Origin: Ceratobasidium sp. AG-K
Lineage: Eukaryota > Basidiomycota > Agaricomycetes > Cantharellales > Ceratobasidiaceae
DNA length: 64,000 nucleotides
Assembly (NCBI GenBank): GCA_037039685.1
Contig: JAWNGF010000004.1
Coordinates: forward strand, 4,960,001 to 5,024,000
Reading direction: 5' to 3'
The notes beneath the pieces are model-generated. The model was given only the letters and a program-made list of their open reading frames with translations, was not told the DNA's origin and searched no databases. A program made the translations under genes and the position numbers. Positions 1 to 11,421 of the stretch are shown here, one piece after another; position 1 is the first letter of the stretch, and every line of letters begins with the position of its first letter.

Positions 1-1191
1 GTCATCTAATACGAGACGCTCACGGAAAGGCGGACATTGTTGTTGTTGCGTTCTCGGTCATTTACCGAGCGTAAGGTAGTGATTTTTTATATATCTTAGG
101 GCAAAACTATACTTCTACCGCTCCTACCTTTTCTCACTAACCTGGTTTTCCTTGCAGATAGCCTAGCCGAGAGGGCCTACGAGAAAGGGAGGCATGGTAC
201 GAGGGACAGATACTGCTTGCTGTGTTCCAGGTAAGCCTCATTCCACCATTTGCCAGTCGCATAAACTTGTGGGTCATCCAACGCACACGAGTCCCGGGCC
301 TAAGGTCTCCAGCTTACTGGGCGAGAGTGTAGGTAAAATTTCCTATGAACATGCAGCTTTTGTTCGCCACTCACGAACTCGTCCACGCTACTGCAGTGTT
401 AATGCTAAGGAAATGCATAATAGCAAGTCTGATATCAACAAGGACGAGTCCGTTGCGCACAAAATGTCGAGCTGTGAGAGGTTTGCGCCTTAAGCTTTGT
501 TGTTTATCGCGTTCACGCTGGATCATCGTGTTTACCGAGTGCCTGATCGCCTCTCGCTATAGCATTTGCTCCGTTGTAGGACTCTCCTCCAATGCCGCTG
601 CCACTGCCTCGGTCATCGTTTGTTCCCCGTTCCGCCGCCGACTTTCGTTTGGCCACTGTATTACGCTGCGTTGGCCCATCGCCACCGATCCGCTCCACCG
701 CGATGTAGGATTGTGCAATAGCACCGAACCTTTTGCAAATGCAAAGTATTCGGTGCTCAAACCTAGACTGTCTTGCTGGATTTTCCGGGTGGCTGGGATA
801 CCCGTCGAAGCGATGCGGGAGCCATTCCGCGGCAATTCAGTTGCTCACTTTTCGTGTTACGTTGCTTAATGTGGTAATATTAGAATCGATATCATATTCG
901 TGCGCTCGCATCCTGGTGTCTATTGCACGATTATTATTCGCCTTAGAATACTAGCCGATACAACTGCATTGGTGTTTGATATTAAACATCGACCTCATGA
1001 CACAGTAAACACAACACGCGTTGGCAGCCTCTCACGTTAGCCATTCAGAACTCGCACATGGTTCTCATCCATGCAATCGAACGCCCCGGCATGACGGGAT
1101 CAATAACACCCAGTACTTAACGCGCATATATCTCGTGTTTCAACTCCACCCCAACCAACCGCTACGCTCCATCTCCGACTCGGACTAAATC
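1..1191. other. No firm gene; weak minus-strand exon candidate near 557-835
   Basis: I recognise no gene here. A minus-strand open stretch at 835-557 (92 codons) reads as plausible protein with low-complexity Glu/Ala/Thr residues at its end, and a competing 174-codon plus-strand frame (345-869) covers the same bases. Neither shows a known motif. It could be an exon of a gene lying downstream of the caspase-like gene that ends at about 1192. Low confidence. Confidence 0.2.
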
Positions 1192-3143
1192 TCAGGCAAC
1201 GGCCGGAAGACGTAGCCATCCAAAATCCGGTCCTGCATACAAGGTTTTAACCAAGTTCATTGCTAAAAAGATCATGTGACCAATCATTGTCATACTACTC
1301 ACCGAATTACTATCAGAGCTCAAGAGCACCGGCGTTTGAACACGTGGGCCTAAACGAGCTCGCCGCTCTTCGGACTTGTTCAAATCGCGCTCTCTACGAG
1401 CAACATTTTCTCTTCTTGCAGCATTGCTGATATTCATATATATCAGTTTTGTGTTGGCTAGAACGGGAATAGTTTGGTGTTGTACCCACCCAACCAAAGC
1501 ACATAGGGCTCGACGTGTAATGTTAGTACCTTTCTCTTCTATGTACCAGGTTAGCTGCAATAAATTCATTTTCTGGCCACGTATACGTACTAAGAGCCCT
1601 GCATATTGCCTGCCATCCCAGCAATGAGCTCGACCCATACTTATTACAGAATCACATCCACTACGCACCCCTATCATAATACAATGTGTTTCCGGGTTTC
1701 CGGGTTGCTCAGCCTCGGTCCAGCATAACCCATTTTTGATTGCTGCCGCCCAAACAATCTAAAGCGATACAGGCTAGAGTCAGTCACTCACCCCGGACAA
1801 CTATTGGGTAACTCACTACCGTTGCCTGAGGCTTCGCTGGAATTACTTGAGAGGCAAGCAAGCGAAACAAAGGTAGACTTGTTTCGGGTTGGGGTGGTGG
1901 GGTTTGAAGATTAGTTGAGTCGCAAACGACACCACGATTAGAATCACGACGAGGTGCTAAAAACTAGTTCAGCGATCGCATCAATGACATGAAGAGCACG
2001 ATCAGACCTGGGAAAGTGCCATATGTATCGCTGAGGGGTGTGTTTGAGGCAGGAAAGGGCTCCGCGACCCAAACGCGGTGCAACCCACCAACTACCTCTT
2101 CAGAATAGCACGTGCCTATCATAATCTAGCTAGTGTTAGACCAATTTTATAGGGGAAAACTGTAAAGTCATCAGATACCTCCAGAGTACAGAACGATGGT
2201 AGCTTCGTGATTGCCTCACGGAGAACCTTTTCTACTGTAAGACTTTCACTGAAAGAATAACAGAAATATACTAACATGTGTGTCTATGGGTATGCCTTCC
2301 GGCGTTTTCAATTGGAGTGTGACGGTCCCAGGAGAGGGGCCAAGGGTAGCATGGCCACTGACTGTTGGGTAATATAAGTCTGAGCTATGTATAGCTAGCA
2401 ACGTCCGGGGTGATTACTTAGAAGAATAAGCATATCTCCGGGAACAATGTCCTCGGGAGAAAAGAACCAATCATACTCTTCGCCTACTTTTCCCCCACCG
2501 AGATGAACCCGGAGGTTGTCACTATCGAAACCCTCCACATCTAATGTAAACACCCGAGTTGGTCAACATCCAATTGAGACGTGCTGCTTTAATGACCTAC
2601 GATTCTTGCAAACATCCCAGACGTAATTTACATCTTCAGTGGAACGGATGCGCTTGTCTCCGGTACCGTACTGTCGAAGGCAACGCAGAATAGGCCGTTA
2701 GAAGTGACAAAAAATTGAGCTTGTATGAGCACATACCAGTAATGTCTTGACGATTGGGCCCCGCTGTGGAACAGATAGACTTCGTGGCTCTTCAATTTGG
2801 GTACTGGCACCTGGCACAGCCGATTTAGGCGTAGTAGTTTTGTCACCAACTTCCACGGTGGTGATGGGTGTCGTCGCAATGTCATTGCCTAGATCAACTG
2901 GCACCAGCCTGACCCCAGGAGGGGAAAGTGAAGTTAGAATGGATGTAGCAAATGCTGGAGAATTTGCGAGAAGCGTTGGGACAGATATTTCAGTCCCATG
3001 GGTGGCGAAGGTCACTTCAGTAGTTAACGGCGAAATTGCGGTCCGAGGAACGCGTGGCACCTGGAAATATTCTAGAACGTTCGATACTGAGCTCAAGTAT
3101 GGGCTACAAGTATTATCTAAATACGTCTTCTTGGCAGCGTAGG
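1192..3143 (-). CDS. Divergent caspase-like (peptidase C14) gene, copy 1
   Basis: Spliced by eye on the minus strand. A Pro/Ser/Thr-rich N-terminal exon (about 3140-2738) ends in KTLL before a GTATGT donor. The next exon (about 2676-2641) takes the place of the ALLVGINY strand of the family. An exon around 2540-2395 reads GFDSDNLRV ... GDMLILL, matching the GF..DN....GD.LFF part of the other copies. The following exon starts SGHATLG (His motif, about 2362-2275), and a later one reads IMIGTCYSEEVVGG (Cys motif, about 2125-2085). Downstream, VWAAAIKNG and ENVARRERDLNK match the p10-like segment and C-terminal tail of the copies at 7-9 and 13-15 kb. The catalytic His and Cys seem kept, but SGHG has become SGHA and the Asp before the Cys is replaced (GTC). 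Boundaries are approximate and it could be a pseudogene. The family is well supported, integrity is not. Confidence 0.55.
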
Positions 3144-5798
3144 TATGTGTACATACCGAATGCATCGAATCAGTTCCGCCAAACACAAGTACGAGCTAAA
3201 CTTCCACAGGACGACGATAACAATGGTCGCGCGGCAGTACAAAACTTGTATATGGTAGCGGAAATTGATACGTGGATGAGAGCGGGTTGAAACTAGAGCT
3301 GAGCGTGCTAACGCCTCATCTGCGCGTAAACCACGGCCCTCAAGACAAACAACGTGGAAATACAGTTTGCCCATGCCAGGCAAACGTTGAGAGAGCTAAG
3401 AACACCGAGAACGCGGAGGAAGTTTAAATACTATGCGATTGTAACCTTAAGGTCCGTGCGGCCGCAAAGCCATGACATCCATTTTGACAGCTTGGCACCA
3501 TTGCACCCCTCAACCTGATGCATTGGAAGCGATGGTTCTAGAAGCCTAACGCACTTTGTGAGGTGTCTTACCCAGTCAGGAATGGAAGAATCTCATCCCA
3601 TTATATTATAATCCTCCCAGGTGAACGAAACCACGTTAAAGTCGACAATCATTGAGAGAACCCCTTCCGTCGGCCATACTTGATTTCCAGCGGGCGGCCC
3701 CGATTCGGTGCGGTGATATCCGGGTCAGGGCAATACACCGTGATCACTCGAAGTCCTTGACCCGGTGGCAATCAACCGCGAGAGCCTTAACCAATCGCCC
3801 GCAGCATTAAAATTTGGGAAATAAATGAGCCAATACTTCTCGGTCGCACGCACAACTGGATATGGCAACGCTTTATATTTTGACAATGGTGAAAGAGCAC
3901 CTGAATCGATGCTTGACTACAGCGGGGGCGTGTCGCACAATTCTCTACCTCTACCACCATCCAGGCGACCATCATATTCCTCCAGCACCTCCTGTCAATG
4001 TACAACAACCGTGTGTTCGTGATGTGCATTCCTCGCTAGGTGGGAGTTTTTGGCTCATAGCAACTGAGGGTCAGCGTCCTGGTTGTTGAGGCGGGCATGC
4101 ATACAAACCCTGACTAAATTGTGTCTCAGCCACGGCCCGAACTGGGTTCAATTATACCAGGGAATATAGTATTTGCGCACAGATCCCACGCCAGAAGCCT
4201 GATATACTCACTCGGAAGAGGACAAATTGCGCTGAATACTGAGCAAACGCCCGACACCATCAGGGCTCCATGCAACACGTATCCCAACTTCCAAGTCTCA
4301 TCATCGCTGCGTGGCGGCAAAAACAGGGACGGCCCAAGGTCAATCATGACTGAAACATCAAACGATCAAAGAAGATTGAGATTCCACGATAGGGATGTAA
4401 CAAGGCCGCAATCCCACTTGAAGCTATCGTACCGATAAACAATCTATTTTTGTGGAATTTTCAGTAGGTGGAGGGCGGTACCGGTGTTTGTATAGGACCG
4501 ACGAAGGTTAAAAGCGCCAGAGAATTATGGAGTTTGTATGTAATTCGATATTGATGGGTATATGTACACTGCATGTGTTCGACTGGAGCTTGACACGCCT
4601 ATGATCACACCGAAAACATCAGTACACGAATTCGTAAATGGGGTAGCCTGACTCTTTGCCATTACCCCCTTCCAAATACTTCTATTCGGTGGGTTCGTTA
4701 ATCGCTGTTCCTGAACCCCGAGCCAAATGAATTCAGCTAGCATCCCTTGGGCCTCAAACAGGCATAGGTTGCTGATGCGGACTGATCTCCGGGGCGACCA
4801 CCTTATGGTCTCTCTGGCCCATTATGTGACTCGATAATGGGATGGACAGTAGAGGCTAGCATAGGCCCAGTATTCCGGGATCAGCCTCCCAGAGAATGCA
4901 TATGGATAAATAATGCGTGAATGCGTGAGCAGATTCAGGTCGGTCAAACAAGGTGGGGTCGGTATCCGACTTATTGGGGGCTCAAATTCGAGGCCAGATC
5001 CGTCGCTAGCCGCTTTGTGTATTTCCTCGAGAATATGAGGTCACATCTAGACAGTGGCAAATTTAGGGGCGACTAAACCCAGTCCCACAAGTTTAGACGT
5101 ACCGGAATTGGAGGTGAAATTACAAACTAGTTAAACGTCATCTCCAATGACATGTCACCTTGCTCATTCACGGATGTTCAGTCTATTGCCATTATACTCT
5201 GCTCTACCAAGCACAGGCTAACTACAATATTTGCCGTAATTTGTTTACATTTTTACTAAATGCAAGGCTAATGGAGTGCCCCAACCTTATTATCCTCTGA
5301 GCGCGAGAAGTCAGAAAGCTGACTTGGAGATATGCCAGTTGAATGCAGGCACGCTTTCTTCGGGCATCGCCCTGACAAGGCGTTTCACACAGTGTAAAAC
5401 CAGATGGTGCAGCAAAAACGCGCCTCCGAAATAGTAGTACACCACATGAAGGCCATAACCGTTACGATTTGTCGAGTTTGGCGCATCATAATCAGTTCTA
5501 CATATTTCCGTTAACCGGTGCTCATAGTAAAAAAGAATATCACAGGCCCAACTATCATGTAAGAGGTGGATAATGGTGGTAGGGGCATGTACATTGCAGT
5601 ATCAAGTAAGATTCGTGTTAATGAACTAGCTGTCCACGCGTGGTCTGTGCTCACCATCCTCACTTCCAGTACTCGTGAAATCCCCTGAAGAGTCTGGTAA
5701 CCCACGTGGCGGTTCTGCAGTGGGAATCGTTACGCGTTGCAAATAACAGATATAAATGTGTGTATATGCGTCAATAGTGCAGGATTATTGGTGATTTC
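3144..5798. other. No recognised gene
   Basis: Only short, mutually overlapping open frames occur here, on both strands. I see no motif of the caspase-like family, no tRNA and no repeat. A minus-strand stretch at 4347-4126 reads as plausible protein but matches nothing I know. By position, this should be the spacer between two members of the gene array. Confidence 0.3.
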
Positions 5799-6645
5799 TT
5801 AACCTGTAGATTTGGTTGAGGTGGGATGCCTGTACACCCGAATTTTCGAGAGATTCTCTCGCCGAATCTCAAGATCTTGTCCGTGCGACATGAAAGCCCG
5901 GAAACGCTGTTGGTAGGTACGTGGGTGACGCAGAATATCAACACAGCGGCCTTCAGCATAGTAACTTGAAAAGGCGCTATTTACGAGCACTAATGGCGAA
6001 TTCTTCGTCGCTTGAGCGGGGTCGTCTTCAATGCTGTGCATGGCGGGTGCCGATGAATGGCAACCCGTTGCCGAAATCATGGTTGACTGGTGACCTGATG
6101 GCATGACACTGGAGAGCAAAATATACTAGACATAGGATTTATGTGTGATAAATAAGCAGGGTCTGGACCCGTCACATCTTTCTGCTTCAGTTTCGTTGGT
6201 GGAGTGACCTTGACGAGCAAGGTGACAACCGCTGATCGACAACAGCCATGACAGTCGGGGCAGATCGCCATTTCAAATTTCTTCTCCATATCGAAACACG
6301 CTACGTGAATCCAACGAATCCAAGAGAAAAGAGTCACGCCATAGTAGTAATGTGGCGTTTAGTTCGGGTGAATAGGATAGGTCGCAAACGTGGAATGTCA
6401 AGGCTCTGGCAAAGATCCCCCATCATGGCGGTAAACCAGGAATTGGGAGCTTGGGAATTTCGATCCAAGGTTCGAAAGGCCCCTGACCGCATTGCGATGT
6501 AGTATGTGGTCTGTTATTTATGCCTGACATATTATTGATGGAACACGGCCTATTTTTCGTGACCGAATTGGAATCATTGAAGCGCAGATACTTGTCCCCC
6601 GCGGAGCCAGGCAGATACCTCACACCGCCCTTCGAAAGCATGCGC
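5799..6645 (-). pseudogene. Very divergent caspase-like homologue, catalytic Cys apparently lost
   Basis: Exon-sized pieces follow the family order on the minus strand. GVRYLPG...KYLRF.NDSNSV (about 6640-6560) lines up with GINY....RLRFAVNDARRV of the well-preserved copies. WIRWIHVACFDMEKKFEMAIC followed by CHGCC (about 6325-6235) lines up with IRWLVGDAKAGDTLFF followed by SGHG, keeping the His. VLVNSAFSSYYAEG (about 6030-5985) lines up with the Cys motif (compare IMIGTCYSEEVVGG at 2.1 kb), with Ala where the nucleophile should be. No p10-like or AELWVSQ tail was found downstream. Either a decayed gene or an inactive homologue. The alignment is by eye and individually weak; it is the consistent order of three matches that supports it. 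Confidence 0.35.
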
Positions 6646-7236
6646 CCCTGTGATGACACTCAACGTACGACAAACAGTCATATAAGGTTTCATTTTAAAT
6701 GGCAAGACGCACAGCCGCATTTCAATCACTCAAGCGTACCCAAAGAAAGTGTAATTGCTACTCATCACAACACGCTGATACCACACAACAGAACTTGGGA
6801 ATCACAAAGCCATGCACACATACCAGAGACTAAAAACCGAACTGTACAATAAACAACAATGGACAACAGGCATACAAATACACCGATGCTGAGTTGATAT
6901 GCTAAATAACGATGTAAAAAGACAACGTGAACGAAATCAAAGTAAATTTGCGCGCCCGACATCGATCGAGCGGGGCAGAGGCTTGCATAAGAGTTCGTAC
7001 CACTGTGCGTCCTTGAGACATAAGTGGTGCAGATGACAAACAACCAGGAACGAAAGACGGGAGCCGGAGAAAGTTTCTAGGAGACCGATGACCCGACCGA
7101 GAGCAGCGATAGGGCAGGGTGTGACGGTAGAGCCGAGGATAGTCGGGCGGCGTGCAGACGGATAGCAAGGCGGCGAACTGAGGGGTAGCGGCGAAAAAAG
7201 ACATGCATAGACCAGGGAGCGGGGTCGGCGGGGGAC

Positions 7237-7262
7237 AGGGACGGGAACGGGAACGGGAACGA
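7237..7262. repeat. Short GGGAAC hexamer repeat
   Basis: About four imperfect GGGAAC units in tandem, just downstream of the stop codon of the caspase-like gene at 7342-9580. Simple-sequence repeat with no evident function. Confidence 0.6.
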
Positions 7263-7341
7263 CGGCGAAACAGGGATGGGGAACCGCAGCGAAGAGCGAC
7301 GGTGGAGCAAAGGACAATGTCCGAACAGGGGACAAACGTCA

Positions 7342-9580
7342 CTATGCCGCCGAGAAAACCAGCTGATCGAGCACAGCCGCAGACGATTCCAGCGGCTGAG
7401 CCTGGGACACCCAAAGCTCGGCATGCTGCACGCGCAAACGTGGGTCCTGGCGTTCCGACTCGCCCTTTTTGGCGTCACGTTTACCACGGTGCACGTTCTC
7501 CTTGTCGATTTCGCCGCTGTTACGTGGTGTAAGTAGACGTTGGGGGGCATACGAACTGACTCACACAAGGTACCTCCACAGGTCCCTGCGGGTGAGCTTG
7601 GAATCAATGCACGCTTCTGTTCGCCGAGTGTCAGTCTATACTGTGCATATATATCAAATCGAAGCAACCCACCAAGAGCACCACAGATGGCATTGGTCAC
7701 TATGCCGTGCTTCACGTTGCCGTACGCTTCAAACGCTTGTTGTTCTTCGCCGGTGCCGGCCCAAACCACCTACAGGGCAGGAACGTCAATGATGGACACA
7801 TGACACGAGCATGAAAGAACCTACGACGTTCCCAGCGGGTTTGAGGTACCCCTCCTTGCGCTCCTCAAAGTAGTCAGGTACACGTTCACCTTCAACGACT
7901 ACATGTCGACCACGCCATGCTTTTCCGGGAGCAGATGTCCCTGTGGCTACACCACCAGACGCTTGAACGGGAGCGGCAGAAGCTTCGGTGGTAGTCTGTC
8001 CAAACCCAAGCCATGACGCAACCAGTCCGGTCGCCCGTTCGGCTACAGTCCCGGGCTGGGCGGCGGCCTGCTCGACGGGAGGCGCGGCGATTACACCCCC
8101 ACGCTGCCGTTGCGACGTAGGAGGGGCAAACGAGGGAAGGTCGACCATGTCGGGCGTGACATCGGGAGTAGACGGGGCGGGGGAGACTGCGTCGAAGCCA
8201 TCTAAAGACGCGATCAAAGGATCGGAGCGAGGCGGTACACCGGAACCAAGGTCGGATGAGCGTGGGTCAGTCTCGGGGTCACATTCTGGCTGCTGGGGTT
8301 CGCTGGGTTCTTCGGACGGCGGAGCCATTCGGCCGACGCAGTATTGGAGCGGGACCATCGAAGCGGCATTGCAGCAGTCGAACACAATCTGCAGCTCACA
8401 TCCTGCAGGAACACGGAGCACAAGTTCGTTGTGCAGAGCTTCTCGCGAGATGAAGTGCCCATCCAAGGTGAGGAGTCCCCTGTTCTTGACGCAGTGGCCC
8501 GAAACTGGCAGCGGAATCAATAATACTATTCCTGTGTTTCGGGAGGGTACTCACACATGAAGAAAAGAGCGTCACCCTTCTGGGCGCCACAAACTAACCA
8601 ATCCATATGACGTTTCTACAAGGAATAAGTGACAGATCGAGGTCAAGCCCGAAAAACTCACTAAAGTTGCAAATGTTGGCAACTCGGAACCTGGCTCCTC
8701 GCTGATACGCCTAATGTTTTCGGGACGGAACCCGGAAGCTGTGAATTGTCAGTCCTGCATAGAACTATTGGACCAGAAAATACATACTCTTCAACGACCC
8801 CCCAAAGCGAGACGCATCTCGAGCCGCGTGCCATAGTCGTTTGCCCTCGCCCAAATGGACATAATTGATTCCGACCTGTTGTATTACATAATCAGATTAG
8901 GTTGACAAACTAGCCACCTCACTCACCAACAACGCCTTTCGCACAGGCTGCCTCACATACGTCCACTGAGCGAGACTTTCCTGCAGCGACCGTGCGAGTC
9001 CCGAGGCTTGGAAAGCAGCTGGCGAAGCTGTAGGTCGAGAAGAACCGCGAGCATGGTTGATTGGAGCAAAGTTCGTTGGGGGCATTGGGCTATAAGTCGT
9101 ATACCGCGACGAGGTGCGACCTGCCCCGGTACGGCCCTTGGGAGCGCCATCGAACTCAGAGCTAGGGATCTGCTGAACATTCGCGCGTATGGGCTGGTGA
9201 GGCTGCGGTAAAAGTTTGTCTTGTATATTGTCCGGGTCGACAATTGTGGGACCGGCGAGGGGTCCAAAGGGCGAGTAAGAAAAGGAGCTTGGCCCAGCGG
9301 TATAGCAAATCGAAGGCAATCGCGGGGAGGACGATATTAATGACGAGGGTGAGGATGGTTGCGTCGCATCAAGTGCATGAGAACAAGCCAGCTTGTCCGC
9401 AGCCGGCGTCGGAGTTGATACTCTGTCGAAAGCGATAAGCGTTACTAGGAACCTACAGTGGACACTCAAAACTTACTCGCAGACAGAACGTAACAAACCA
9501 GGGCTAGAATGCGAAGGAATCGGTTCCGGACTAACGGGACCAGCCTGGACGGTCGACTTGAGGCTGGTACTCTTTCCCAT
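7342..9580 (-). CDS. Caspase-like cysteine peptidase (C14), 606 aa, nine exons
   Basis: Hand splicing gives an unbroken 606-codon frame: exons 9580-9477, 9422-8927, 8875-8788, 8738-8662, 8615-8555, 8504-7825, 7769-7673, 7616-7574 and 7516-7342; introns are 46-57 bp and GT-AG. The start at 9580 gives MGKSTS and phases agree at every junction. Residues 1-200 are Ser/Pro/Thr-rich and probably disordered. The p20-like domain begins ALLVGINY (about 198-205) and continues GFRPENI and GDALFFMFSGH, with catalytic His279; the Cys motif FDCC places the nucleophile at Cys320. A variable acidic, Pro-rich linker (about 345-495) precedes a p10-like segment (WAGTGEEQQAFEA, HGIVTNAI) and the C-terminal tail ending QHAELWVSQ. 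By family, it should be a cytosolic endopeptidase of the metacaspase/caspase clan with a role in cell death or stress; the substrate is unknown. SGHG is SGHC here, which may alter activity. Confidence 0.9.
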
Positions 9581-11239
9581 CGTGTTGAACGAGACAGTAT
9601 CGAGGGCTAGCTGATATTATACTCGAACAAGAGTGTCGCTGAGACAAGCGACATACGAGGCAAAAAGCAGACTCGGCGGCAAGGAAGAGGCACTGTCGAG
9701 GACGAGAACAAGCCAACGAATTTGTATCCGAATCCGACCTGTCTCCGTGCGCTGGGCGCTAGTTCGCCACTCATGAACGCATAACAGGACCCCTCTCACC
9801 CCAAGCGCTTGAACCCCCCAACCAGGTACTCGCAGCAAGCTTCACATCACTAGGCGAGCCTATCACACTTAAAAATGTCTTGGATACGTACATTTTAATT
9901 TCTGAAAACAGTTGGAAATTAATCCATTATGTTTTATTGAATCCCAACCAGACTTGTTTGGCGCTGAAACCGGGGTCCACCAAAGCAGTGCGAGTCATAC
10001 TTCCCCATGAGGTTACTGCCTTGTGTCTTAGAAGCGCTTGGCGGGGCTCATGTACTGGCTGCGCAGGGCCGACTGAAACTCCACGCTGCGCGGTGTCGGA
10101 AATACGCCCCCGTTGTCGCGAGCCCCAAGGTGTATCAGTGTCAGAGTAACAATCGCATACACGGGGATTCGATTCGGGTTCGTCGAGTGTGGCGACCTGG
10201 CATGTGACATCTCCGCCGGCAACGTCACGTATTATGACGTTCCCTTGTGTGCATACAAGCGCCACAGTCGGAAGCACGTGTACGCCACCATGCCATGCTC
10301 TCCCGCAAGAACTTTTGATACTTTCAACGTATACCATAGCTTAAATCGCCGTATTCACGGGAGATATGCGAACTTCTCCAGCGCACCAATAGCGACCATG
10401 AATCTCGGATTAGTCTCCTACATCCGACGCAATTGAGACCCGTTAATGTGCAGTAAACCCCACCAAATCATACCAATCACAAACGTGAACCTGTCACACG
10501 GTTTGTGTTGCTGGGAGCGATGAATATACAATCACAAGTGCTTAAATATATATATTGCTGACATTTCACCTAACCCAATCGGCTGACTGAGCGTTTACAT
10601 TACCTAGTTTCAACAGCTAGGATCTCTGGACAAGCGACTTCCTTCAAATACATGAACATGCCGTCTGCCTGTTCTACATAATTAGTAATATTTAAACCTG
10701 CAGCATATACAAGAGAGCGTACAGTCAGCAAGTTACGATTTAAGTTCATGGTTCAGATCGACAAGGGGGTTGGAGGCCTGCTACCGTCCCACCCACTGCT
10801 CACGAAGGACGAACGACTAGAGCCTGTCGGGCTAGATGATACAGTGCTAGGCAATTCCGGACTGGGAAATGCATGGCTGGGTAGCTCTGGTGTGGAGAAT
10901 ACGGCGTTCAAGTAGTCCAACCTACTGGCCCTAGGCATCGATACAACAATTTTTTCCCGGCGGCCCATGATGAACCAGAATAAAACTCTGTATTATAGGT
11001 TAAATTCTAGGAAGGATTTCAACACCTATGTTGTGCGAGATTGATGACAGTGTTACTATGTGCGGAATGTAGTGACAGCGGGGGACACTTTGGGAGAGCA
11101 GCCATACTTAAACCTCAGAGCGTTGAGATCCCGTTTATCGCGTCTAAATTCATCCGCGGTGATAGCACAGGATTGGCGAGCAACACGTGTGCAGGGTGCG
11201 GGAATTTTGCGCTGTTCGCTTTCTATCACCGTGGACCCG
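9581..11239. other. Upstream spacer with weak open frames only
   Basis: This is the 5' flank of the caspase-like gene starting at 9580. A 136-codon minus-strand frame (10337-9927) and a 71-codon Ser/Pro-rich minus-strand frame (10968-10753, starting MGRREKIVV) could be exons, but I recognise no domain in either. The second has the composition of the disordered N-termini of neighbouring genes. Nothing else could be supported. Confidence 0.25.
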
Positions 11240-11241
11240 CA

Positions 11242-11421
11242 AATCTCCGTAAAATACAGAGGTTTATGCGGAGGTTTCCTCCATGTCGTTGGCAAAACAC
11301 GGCGGTAAACCTCGTATCTTGGTCAGCGGTCGTTGGAGTGCCCTGATCTCGACGCTGGATACGGTGATTACCTCCGTGTTTTGCCAAGGACTGGGATCAA
11401 ACTCCGTAAAATACGGAGTTT
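11242..11421. repeat. Fold-back (MITE-like) nested inverted repeat
   Basis: The inner arms at about 11290-11316 and 11362-11388 are inverted copies of TTGGCAAAACACGG.GGTAA with few mismatches. Outside them, CTCCGTAAAATAC occurs at about 11246-11258, and a perfect hairpin (10-bp stem, loop AAA) with the same core ends the unit at 11399-11421. The whole 180-bp segment could fold into one long hairpin. It resembles a non-autonomous MITE or fold-back element. No clear target duplication was identified and no second copy was seen in the window. Confidence 0.45.

Noticed and set aside
345..869. 174-codon plus-strand ORF as a gene
   Set aside because: Unusual Cys/Ser/Arg-rich composition, no motif, and an equally plausible minus-strand frame over the same bases; probably a shadow frame.
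6455..6480. B-box-like GGTTCGAAAGG as a possible tRNA
   Set aside because: No A box or cloverleaf in the preceding 60 nt.
6902..7769. Long minus-strand frames (170 and 230 codons) over 6.9-7.77 kb
   Set aside because: They cover the last exons and 3' flank of the caspase-like gene in the wrong frame, crossing its introns; the spliced frame gives the conserved tail instead.
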